From the NCBI GenBank assembly GCA_964404765.1, contig CAYOLL010000061.1, positions 1 to 33,702 of the forward strand: a stretch of 33,702 nucleotides of DNA, given 5' to 3'. A program made the translations under genes and the position numbers. A model generated the notes under the pieces. It did not search any database. It was given only the letters and a program-made list of their open reading frames with translations, and was not told the origin of the DNA. Source of the stretch: CAYOLL01 sp964404765 [NCBI: uncultured Gemmatimonadota bacterium] (GTDB taxonomy: Bacteria; 4572-55). Below are positions 23,345 to 30,095 of this stretch, piece by piece (the first letter of the stretch is position 1; each line of letters opens with the position of its first letter).

Positions 23345-24463
23345 ATGTTCCACCGAATCCGCGCCCTGATGCGCAAAGAATATCGCCAGATCAAGCGGGA
23401 CAAACGCACCCTGTCCGTGCTGCTGTTTCTGCCCATGTTTTTGCTGGGCGTTTTCGGCTATGCCGTCAACTTTGACGTGCATCACATCCAGACGGCGGTG
23501 TATGACCAAAGCCTGTCGCCGGAAAGCCGCGAGTTGCTGCATCTCATCGGCGCGTACGACTACTTCGACATCACCCGCCGGGTGGACTCGTTGGGCGAGA
23601 TTGACGCGCTGATGAATCGCGGCCAGATTCAGGCGGCCATCGTTATTCCGCCGGACTTTGCCCGCGACTTGCAACGGCAGGAAACCGCCTCCGTGCAGTT
23701 CCTGATTGACGGCGTCAACGGCAACATTGGTCAGACCGGCAGCGGCTATTTTATGCAGATTGTGGACAGTTATTCGCGGCGCATTCAGGTGCGGGCCGCC
23801 GCCCGACATGGCATGGAATACAAACCATTGATTGACCCGCACGAACGGATATGGTATAATCCCGAACTCAAATCCAGCCACTTTCTTGTGCCCGGTCTGG
23901 TGGCCTTTATTTTGATGGTTACCGCCGTCGTCTCCACTGCCCTGTCCGTCGTACGCGAGAAGGAGCACAACACCATCGAACAGATTGTGGTCTCGCCCGT
24001 GCGCCCGCTGGAGCTGATGATCGGCAAGGCCATTCCCTTCATGTTCATTGCCTTCGCCGCCGGGGCGATGATTCTCGTCGCAGGTTGGCTGCTCTTTGGC
24101 ATCGCCATCAAAGGCAGCTTGTTGACCCTGACCGCCGCCGCTTTAATCTTTTTAATGTGCGCGTTGGGCCAGGGTTTGTTAATTTCCAGCATGGCCAATT
24201 CCCAGGCCGTCGCCTTTATGATGGCCATTTTGTCGTCCATGCTGCCGACGTTGCTCTTATCCGGCTTTGTGTTTAAGTTGGACAGTATGCCGATTCCGCT
24301 GCAAGTTGTTTCCCACCTTGTCCCGGCGCGCTATTTTCTGGTCATCCTGCGCGGCGTGGTGCTTAAGGGCACGGACTTCCGGTTGTATGGCGATCAATTT
24401 CTGTTCCTGCTGGCCTTTGCTGCGTTGATGTTTGCGATTAGCTCGAAGAAGATGGCAAAATGA
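23345..24463 (+). CDS. ABC-2 type permease (YbhS/YhhJ-like), first
   Basis: The 372-residue inner-membrane protein has the layout of ABC-2 exporter permeases. A cytoplasmic amphipathic start (MRKEYRQIKRDKRTLS) comes before membrane helix 1 (LLFLPMFLLGVFGYAV). A long periplasmic domain of about 140 residues follows, then five helices in the C-terminal half, with the conserved VREKEHNTIEQIVVSPVRPL between helices 2 and 3. It should form a heterodimer with the second permease and use the two ATPases. The ATG at 23345 follows the Bro-N gene by nine bases. Its stop overlaps the start of a restriction-modification relic. Confidence 0.94.
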   Translation: MFHRIRALMRKEYRQIKRDKRTLSVLLFLPMFLLGVFGYAVNFDVHHIQTAVYDQSLSPESRELLHLIGAYDYFDITRRVDSLGEIDALMNRGQIQAAIVIPPDFARDLQRQETASVQFLIDGVNGNIGQTGSGYFMQIVDSYSRRIQVRAAARHGMEYKPLIDPHERIWYNPELKSSHFLVPGLVAFILMVTAVVSTALSVVREKEHNTIEQIVVSPVRPLELMIGKAIPFMFIAFAAGAMILVAGWLLFGIAIKGSLLTLTAAALIFLMCALGQGLLISSMANSQAVAFMMAILSSMLPTLLLSGFVFKLDSMPIPLQVVSHLVPARYFLVILRGVVLKGTDFRLYGDQFLFLLAFAALMFAISSKKMAK

Positions 24464-24564
24464 TCTTTGATGAATTGGGCCTCACCGCCGAGGAACGCAC
24501 GGAAGTCTATTGGAGCGTGGCGGAATTGGTCAAGCAGCGTTTTGACAAAGCCGCCAGCCGGTAA
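24460..24564 (+). pseudogene. C-terminal relic of an Eco57I-type restriction-modification protein (first)
   Basis: From ATG 24460, overlapping the permease stop by four bases, 34 codons read MIFDELGLTAEERTEVYWSV, then AELVKQRFDKAASR and a stop. From memory this is the end of large Eco57I-type methylase/restriction proteins (LGLxEEERxEVYWxVxELVKxR). Only the tail is present. It could be translated as a small peptide through coupling but is most likely a relic. Confidence 0.5.
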
Positions 24565-24569
24565 AATGT

Positions 24570-24650
24570 ATGTGCGAGATAGACCAACTCGTCTATCAAC
24601 GCTACGGCCTCACCCCGGCAGAAATCGCCTTCGTGGAAGGTAAAGCGTAA
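24570..24650 (+). pseudogene. C-terminal relic of a DNA methylase/restriction protein (second)
   Basis: Codons 24570-24650 read MCEIDQLVYQRYGLTPAEIA, FVEGKA, then a stop. The pattern IDxLVYxxYGLTxxEIxxVEG is the common C-terminus of N6-adenine methylases of type IIG/ISP-like systems. It differs from the relic a few bases upstream, so two different methylase tails seem to have come to rest side by side. Confidence 0.6.
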
Positions 24651-24720
24651 CGCGGATAGCCGATCCGCACAGCCTTACGGTTAAAGCCAGGCTATAAAAT
24701 TGTAAAAGGAAACTAACGAA

Positions 24721-25008
24721 ATGCACACCCGGGTTCTCAATCAAATCCGTGAAAAAATCCGCACACGTGATTACATTATGACGCTTCATGCCGAAGAGGA
24801 AATGGACGCTGACGGATTTACCATTTTCGAGGTAGAACATGTCTTATTAAATGGCCATATCATCGAAAAGCAAAAAGATGCCGTAACTGCCGAAAGCAAG
24901 TATGTTGTTCATGGTCAAACCATTGTTTTTGAAGGGATGTTTGTCGTCTGCAAAATAAGCCCGACCGGGAAATTAGTCATTTTAACAATCTACGCCGAAG
25001 GAGAATAG
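24721..25008 (+). CDS. DUF4258 (RelE/MqsR-like) putative toxin
   Basis: The 95-residue protein reads YIMTLHAEEEMDADGFTIFE, EVEHVLLNGHIIEK, then ESKYVVHGQTIVFEGMFVVC and GKLVILTIYAE. This is the DUF4258 pattern, with a conserved histidine near the start (T-x-H-A-x-x-x-M) and strand VIxIY at the end. DUF4258 proteins are related to RelE/MqsR toxins and are typically paired with YgiT-type zinc-finger proteins, as here, with a two-base gap. AAAGGA lies before the ATG at 24721. Ribonuclease activity is expected from the family but not shown. Confidence 0.85.
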   Translation: MHTRVLNQIREKIRTRDYIMTLHAEEEMDADGFTIFEVEHVLLNGHIIEKQKDAVTAESKYVVHGQTIVFEGMFVVCKISPTGKLVILTIYAEGE

Positions 25009-25010
25009 GC

Positions 25011-25256
25011 ATGAAATGCGATAATTGCGGTAAAGAAAATGCCCGCCTGCGCCATGTTACCCGCAGCTATGGCCAGGGTCTCGACTTGCTTGTCATCGAA
25101 AACATTCCGATTGTCGGCTGTCCGGATTGTGGGGAAAGTTACCTGACTGCCGAAACGCTGCACGAGATTGAGCGGATTAAATTGCATCGGAAGCGTTTTG
25201 CCAAAAGGCGTTCGGTTCCGGTAGCGGGTTATGTGGAGAAATCATTGGCTGTCTAA
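25011..25256 (+). CDS. YgiT-type (MqsA-like) zinc-finger antitoxin
   Basis: The 81-residue protein has two CxxC pairs, MKCDNCGK and VGCPDCGESY, forming the YgiT zinc finger. The intervening LLVIENIPIVG strand and the ELxxIERIKLHRKRF helix follow the family. It lacks the C-terminal HTH of full MqsA proteins, so it probably neutralises the DUF4258 toxin through the zinc-binding domain. The pair is closely spaced (two bases) and GGAG precedes the start. It is one more complete addiction module inside the efflux operon. Confidence 0.88.
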   Translation: MKCDNCGKENARLRHVTRSYGQGLDLLVIENIPIVGCPDCGESYLTAETLHEIERIKLHRKRFAKRRSVPVAGYVEKSLAV

Positions 25257-25421
25257 TATGAGCGCTTAACTTACCACGAAATAGTCAAATCCGCGCCGAC
25301 AAAACAGTGCTCCAACGTCATATCACCCGCGCATCTTGAGGGTGATGACCAGGACTTTATCCGCTTTATTGCTGAGGAAGTTAAACGGACTTTGCAAGCC
25401 TATCTGCAACTTATCCACTGA
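25257..25421 (+). pseudogene. Unassigned coding-like relic
   Basis: In the same frame as, and directly after, the YgiT stop, 54 codons stay open: YERLTYHEIVKSAP, then HLEGDDQDFIRFIAEEVKRT and LQAYLQLIH, with a stop. The composition looks like protein and the end looks like a natural C-terminal helix, but there is no ATG in frame. I do not recognise the family. It is most likely the tail of a displaced gene, ending nine bases before the last permease gene. Confidence 0.35.
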
Positions 25422-25430
25422 AAGACTACC

Positions 25431-26564
25431 GTGATTAACCGTCTATTCCGCCTCATCCAAAAAGAATTCGCCCAACTGCGCCGCGACCCGCGCATGTTCG
25501 GCATCATGTTCATCGGCCCGACGATTCAGTTGATCATCATTGGTTTTGCCGCCACGACCGACATCAACAACCTGGCCCTGGGCGTGTGCGACATGGATCA
25601 CAGCGCGGAAAGCCGCCGGTTGGTGCAGTCGTTCACCGCGTCCGGATATTTCCAGCTTAGCCGGGTGGTGGACAAACCCGACGACCTGGACCAGCCCATC
25701 GCCGCCGGGGACGTGGCCGTCGGTCTGGTCATCCCGCAAGACTTTGCCAAGGATGTGCAACTGCTGCGCTCGCCCCGCCTGCAATTGCTCATTGACGGCT
25801 CGGACGCCACGTCAGGCACGGTCGGTATCGGTTATGCCAAAATGGTGATTGGATTATTTGGCCGGCCTTACATGGAATCCATGCAAAATCGGTTGAATGT
25901 GCGCAACATCCACCTGCCCGCGCTCAAGCCGGAAATCCGGGCCTGGTTCAATCCGGAGTTGAAAAGCCGCATCTACATGGTGCCCGCCGGGGCCGGTCTG
26001 GTGCTGCTTTTGGTCATGGTCATGCTGACAGCCATGTCGTTGGTTAAAGAGCGGGAAATCGGCACGATGGAGCAACTCATCGTCACGCCCATTCGCGGCT
26101 GGGAATTGCTGTTGGGCAAAATTCTGCCCTTTGTGGTTGTGGGCGTGATTGCCGAGACCGTCGTCTACAGCGTGGCCGTGTTCGTCTTCGACATACCCCT
26201 GCGCGGGCATATTCTGACGTTGTACATCATGTCATTCGGCTTCTTCTTTAGTACGCTGGGATTGGGTATTCTGGTATCTACTTTTTGCAAGACGCAGCAA
26301 CAGGCCATGCTGATGGCTACCTTCTTTGTCATGCTGCCGTTTGTTTATCTTTCCGGCTTTATTTTTCCCCTTGAAAACATGCCCGTGCCGATCCAAAAAG
26401 TGACCTACCTCATTCCGTTGCGCTATTTTTTGGTGATTGCCCGCGGCATTTTTCTCAAGGGTATCGGCTGGGCGGAGCTGTGGGATGAGTTTATGTGGAT
26501 GAACGTGATCGGCGTGATTATTTTTCTGGGGGCAATGGCTCGTTTTCAGAAGAAGTTAGAATAA
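25431..26564 (+). CDS. ABC-2 type permease (YbhR/YhhJ-like), second
   Basis: The 377-residue protein is a paralogue of the first permease. It has an N-terminal amphipathic segment (LIQKEFAQLRRDPRMFG), helix 1 (IMFIGPTIQLIIIGFAA), a periplasmic domain and five C-terminal helices. The motif VKEREIGTMEQLIVTPIRGW sits between helices 2 and 3, with FVMLPFVYLSGFIFPLENMP later. The start is GTG 25431 with a weak GAAAG upstream. It is the last gene of the efflux operon; palindromic repeats at 26573-26661 follow and may end transcription. With the two ATPases it completes a four-subunit exporter. Confidence 0.94.
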   Translation: MINRLFRLIQKEFAQLRRDPRMFGIMFIGPTIQLIIIGFAATTDINNLALGVCDMDHSAESRRLVQSFTASGYFQLSRVVDKPDDLDQPIAAGDVAVGLVIPQDFAKDVQLLRSPRLQLLIDGSDATSGTVGIGYAKMVIGLFGRPYMESMQNRLNVRNIHLPALKPEIRAWFNPELKSRIYMVPAGAGLVLLLVMVMLTAMSLVKEREIGTMEQLIVTPIRGWELLLGKILPFVVVGVIAETVVYSVAVFVFDIPLRGHILTLYIMSFGFFFSTLGLGILVSTFCKTQQQAMLMATFFVMLPFVYLSGFIFPLENMPVPIQKVTYLIPLRYFLVIARGIFLKGIGWAELWDEFMWMNVIGVIIFLGAMARFQKKLE

Positions 26565-26572
26565 AACCGTTG

Positions 26573-26661
26573 GCTAACCTTGCGAAGGTTTTCGCCTGTA
26601 AGTTTGTAAAAATCCTGAAAATGTTGACCTCCGTCGCAAGTTTAACCTTCGCAAGGTTTGG
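26573..26661. repeat. Inverted pair of AACCTTGCGAAGGTT palindromes
   Basis: AACCTTGCGAAGGTT (26576-26590) and AACCTTCGCAAGGTT (26644-26658) are each palindromic. With flanking bases they form a longer inverted pair separated by about 50 bases. It lies nine bases after the last permease gene and could fold as a transcript-end structure, but it lacks a clear T run. Confidence 0.6.
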
Positions 26662-26694
26662 CTTTACCAACAATTTTTGAGTAATTACGTTTTG

Positions 26695-26836
26695 CTGTAC
26701 TAGTCAACGACCTGTCGAACACTGTCATTCCGAAGGAATCTTTTTGCAAGCTTGTACAAACCCCGTTAAAAGATTCCTTCAGAATGACATCCGATCAAAA
26801 CTGTGGAAGTGTTCAAGAGGTTGTTGACTAGTACAG
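26695..26836. mobile_element. MITE-like element, 142 bp, with nested inverted repeats and 14-bp flanking direct repeats
   Basis: The ends are CTGTACTAGTCAACGACCT on the left and AGGTTGTTGACTAGTACAG on the right, an inverted repeat that continues to about 29 bases with three mismatches. Inside, GTCATTCCGAAGGAATCTTT pairs with AAGATTCCTTCAGAATGAC. TAATTACGTTTTGC (26682-26695) and TAATTACGTCTTGC (26837-26850) flank the element and resemble a target duplication with one mismatch. The element ends three bases before the stop of the membrane peptidase gene. A second copy starts at 33651. Confidence 0.65.
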
Positions 26837-26839
26837 TAA

Positions 26840-27955
26840 TTACGTCTTGCGTGGGTTTGATTTGGCGGCAATCGCATAAAAAACATAGAAGCAGATTTGG
26901 ACAAACAGGCAGGCCTCACCCAGGCGGCGGTAGGTGCGGGCGATACGCACTCCGCTCCACTGGAATTGACTCATGAGTTGATCCATATCACCGGCAGCGT
27001 CGTCGATTCCACCAAAAAGGGTGCCAAATGGAATAGCCGCCTGGCCATGCGAAATGCTAATCCAGCGCAGAAAAGTATCCCAAAAAGCGCAGGTGGCAAT
27101 GAACAACACAATGAACCGAACGGTATTCCACTGCAGTTTTTGGGGCAGTTTAAAATAAAAAGCGACAATCAGCAACGTGCTTAAATAAAACTCGCCGCCA
27201 ACGCCGCCGAAAATAAACCAGAAATCAATGTACCAATCCGACATTACCCAGGTCATATAATATTGAAGACCGGCAATAATGGCGCTCAGAATCATCAGCC
27301 AAAGCAGCTTTGCCTTCCAGCCGCGGTAAAAAATAACCGCCAGTAAAAAGAGAATTCCCCAATAGACAAACCATGATTTTTGCAGACTAATGCTGGTCCA
27401 GCCAAAAGGCAAGGGCAAGGCCCGGAAACCGCACAGCCAAGCCGACACCGCGTGGCCAAATTCATGAATCCAGACATAAAAACCGCGCAGAAAAAACGAC
27501 AAAAATGTAGTATTGACGAGCAGCGCAACAACGGTCATCATCGGCAGCGCCAACAGGTTGACTTTGGGGTTGCTGTCGGTGTCGGGCGAGTTGTCGGCAG
27601 GATCGAAAATTATGGACGACCCGGATTGGGGCTTCAGCAAATCCCGCAGCGCCAGCAGCTCTTTTTTGCTGTCAAACCACAGGCCGTGACAGGTTGGACA
27701 TTGATCCAATTTTAGGTTGTTGACCTGCGTCAGCTCCTTCAGCAGGCCGTCACAGCGGGGACACGACTTGAGCGACGGCTTTTCTTCGATGGCCTTGGGT
27801 AATTTCCCGCCCGGATAAACATGCGCGAGTTCATCACCATCCAGCCAGATGCCCCAGCATTGGAGACATATATCAATTGTGACGCCATCTTTGGATGGTT
27901 CTTTCGATAGAGGCAGTTTGCATATTGGACATAAGGCTGTTTTGGGATCGGGCAT
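26840..27955 (-). CDS. TFIIB-type double zinc ribbon fused to M50-like membrane metalloprotease
   Basis: The 371-residue protein begins with two zf-TFIIB ribbons. CPICKLPL with CLQCWGIWLDGDEL (residues about 9-47) and CPRCDGLL with CPTCHGLWFDSKKEL (about 65-103) are the pattern of small prokaryotic TFIIB-like ribbons. At least five hydrophobic segments follow. The motif HEFGHAVSAWLCGF near residue 165, within or beside the first membrane segment, matches the HExxH of site-2-type proteases. The second zinc-ligand motif (NxxPxxxxDG) is not obvious, so proteolytic activity is uncertain. The gene is last in the minus-strand cheW-mcp-mcp run, 68 bases after the second receptor. The ribbon half could sense a substrate or metal. 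Confidence 0.8.
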   Translation of the reverse strand: MPDPKTALCPICKLPLSKEPSKDGVTIDICLQCWGIWLDGDELAHVYPGGKLPKAIEEKPSLKSCPRCDGLLKELTQVNNLKLDQCPTCHGLWFDSKKELLALRDLLKPQSGSSIIFDPADNSPDTDSNPKVNLLALPMMTVVALLVNTTFLSFFLRGFYVWIHEFGHAVSAWLCGFRALPLPFGWTSISLQKSWFVYWGILFLLAVIFYRGWKAKLLWLMILSAIIAGLQYYMTWVMSDWYIDFWFIFGGVGGEFYLSTLLIVAFYFKLPQKLQWNTVRFIVLFIATCAFWDTFLRWISISHGQAAIPFGTLFGGIDDAAGDMDQLMSQFQWSGVRIARTYRRLGEACLFVQICFYVFYAIAAKSNPRKT

Positions 27956-28023
27956 GATATGCGCTTTATTTTGGGGAAGATTTGATTTTCCATATTGGAG
28001 TCCACACGAGTCGCCGCCTCCGG

Positions 28024-30057
28024 CTAAACCCGGTATTGAGCAACCAAATCTTTCAAACGCGCACCCAGATCTTCGAACTCGTGGGCGCCGATTTCGACCA
28101 AATGCATACTGTCCATGTTCTGCATACTGGCCTGACGGATGCTTTCCATCGCCTGTACGACCTGATCAATGCCGATCATCTGCTCGTGGATGGACGTGGC
28201 GATTTGGGTCGAAGCCAGCGAGGCCTCGGACACGCTTTTGGCCAGAAGCATGATTGCTTCGCCCGCCTGCGTTGATTGCTGCACGCCGGCATCGACGGCC
28301 TTGGTGCCTTGTTCGGTGACCATCACCGCCGTGCCGGTTGCTTTTTGAATGTCGTTCAAAATCGTCCGGACTTGCGTGGTCGCCTTCTTCGACTGCTCGG
28401 CCAGGCTCTTGACTTCCTGAGCCACAACGGCAAAGCCCTTGCCTTGCTCGCCGGCCTTGGCCGCCTCAATAGCGGCATTCACCGCCAGCAAGCTGGATTG
28501 ATCGGCCAGATCGTTAACGGTGGCAATAATCTCGCCAATGGCTTGGCTTTGCTCGCTCAGGTTGATGATGCTGGCGGCAATTGCTTCGATCTGCGCTTTA
28601 ATCGTGTTCATCTTGTTGATGGTTTCTTCCGTGGCCTGCCGACCGGCCTGGGCAATCTGCACAACGCGCTGCGAATTTTCCGACACCTGCCGCGCTTTCT
28701 GGCTGGAGAGCTGGGCTGTCTGCCGGACTTCCTCAATCGTCGTGGTGGTCTCGTTAACTGCCGTGGCCGTTTCCGATGAGCTGGAGGCCAGCTCGGTAAC
28801 GGATTGGGCAATCTGGCGGGTGGATTCGTTCAGCACATGCACACCCTGACGAATTTCCTGAATCTGTCGCCGCAGGTTTCCGACCATTATCTTGAGAGAT
28901 TTGCCGAATGCGTCTTTGTTTGAGCGAACCGGCACCTCGCAGGTTAAATCGCCGGCGGCAATCTGCTCGGTAATGTGCGTCATCTGCTTAAGGGAGTGAA
29001 GCATCTCGCTTAGCGAGGCCACCAACACGTCTTTTTCGGAACGGCTGCTGATCGTCGCGCTTAAATCGCCGGCGGCAATCTGCTCCGCCGCACTGGTTAT
29101 TCCCTTCAGCGAGGCAATCATTTGACCAAACGAGTGCGCCAGCACATCAAACTCCGAGCGGGCCGTAATCTGCACCCCCAAATCACCGGCGGCGATGCGC
29201 TCCGACATATACGCCATTTGCTTTTGCGATTGGGCCATATCGTTCAGAGCCTGCGCCAGTTTACCCACTTCATCGCGTGAGTTGAGCATCGCCGGTGCAG
29301 ACAGATCGCCAACTGCCAGGCGTAATGATTGCTGCTGCAATATTTCCAGCGGGCCGACCACTTTTTGATTGATAATAAATGTGGCAATAAAAACAATGAC
29401 GATGGTTGTCATCAACAGCCCGGCCAACATGCCTAAAGTGCGATTATCCTTTGCTTGTTCGGTATTGATATCGTGCTGAGTACGCTCGTCCAGCAGCACA
29501 AAGAACTCGTCAATCGGTTTCATAATTTTGGCTTTAAAGGTATGGTAGTCCTGGTTATGCATTAAATTCCGGGCCAATTCCGGATCCGGCCGATCATGCC
29601 GGGTAAAGCTGCCGTGGCCATCATCAAAAAGGCCCTTAACGGCGTTCATCGCAATCGTCTCGGTCAAAACCAGATCGTTTGAGTTTTGCTGGGCCTCGCT
29701 CAGCTTCTGAAGTTCCGCAGCGGTAAAGCCAACCTGCTTCATGAGTTCCAGCAACGGGATCGTCGTCCCGTCCGATCGTGGTTTTTCGCCATTTCGGACG
29801 GCCAGGATGTCAAAATAGTTTTGTTCATATTTCTTGTCGCCGGTAATGACATAAGTGCGCGCCAGCCGCGTCAGGTCATCGGAGCTTTGCCGTAATTCGT
29901 CGGCTAACAGATAGGATTTGTAGCGCAGCGCCTGCTTTTCGGCCAATGCATTCTGGCTGTGATAGACGAAATAGGAAGCCAGGCCGATTGCGATCAAAAA
30001 GCCGGCAATAACCGTGTTGACGATAATAAGAAAACGGTGAACTGAAATGTTTTTCAT
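28024..30057 (-). CDS. Methyl-accepting chemotaxis protein with four tandem HAMP domains
   Basis: The 677-residue chemoreceptor has a membrane segment at residues about 10-32, then an extracytoplasmic helical sensor ([40 protein letters not shown]) and a second membrane segment near 215. Four successive HAMP-like repeats follow (about 235-420, repeated AAGDL motif). The MA signalling domain has the hairpin tip [20 protein letters not shown]. No CheR-binding pentapeptide is at the C-terminus. ATG 30057 is chosen because GGAGG sits nine bases upstream; the earlier ATG at 30066 would abut that site. Its MA region shares 476 identical bases with the receptor gene upstream. No cheA gene is in the window. 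Confidence 0.94.
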   Translation of the reverse strand: MKNISVHRFLIIVNTVIAGFLIAIGLASYFVYHSQNALAEKQALRYKSYLLADELRQSSDDLTRLARTYVITGDKKYEQNYFDILAVRNGEKPRSDGTTIPLLELMKQVGFTAAELQKLSEAQQNSNDLVLTETIAMNAVKGLFDDGHGSFTRHDRPDPELARNLMHNQDYHTFKAKIMKPIDEFFVLLDERTQHDINTEQAKDNRTLGMLAGLLMTTIVIVFIATFIINQKVVGPLEILQQQSLRLAVGDLSAPAMLNSRDEVGKLAQALNDMAQSQKQMAYMSERIAAGDLGVQITARSEFDVLAHSFGQMIASLKGITSAAEQIAAGDLSATISSRSEKDVLVASLSEMLHSLKQMTHITEQIAAGDLTCEVPVRSNKDAFGKSLKIMVGNLRRQIQEIRQGVHVLNESTRQIAQSVTELASSSSETATAVNETTTTIEEVRQTAQLSSQKARQVSENSQRVVQIAQAGRQATEETINKMNTIKAQIEAIAASIINLSEQSQAIGEIIATVNDLADQSSLLAVNAAIEAAKAGEQGKGFAVVAQEVKSLAEQSKKATTQVRTILNDIQKATGTAVMVTEQGTKAVDAGVQQSTQAGEAIMLLAKSVSEASLASTQIATSIHEQMIGIDQVVQAMESIRQASMQNMDSMHLVEIGAHEFEDLGARLKDLVAQYRV
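28304..28779 (-). repeat. 476-bp segment identical to 30376-30851 (MCP signalling domain)
   Basis: Reading both copies base by base, no difference is seen from 28304 to 28779 against 30376 to 30851 (offset 2072). Single-base differences border the block at 28303/30375 and 28780/30852. The flanking parts of the two receptor genes are clearly diverged, which points to recent gene conversion rather than whole-gene duplication. Confidence 0.85.
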
Positions 30058-30095
30058 AAAACGCATCCTCCGGTTGACTTATCCAAATGACCTGA

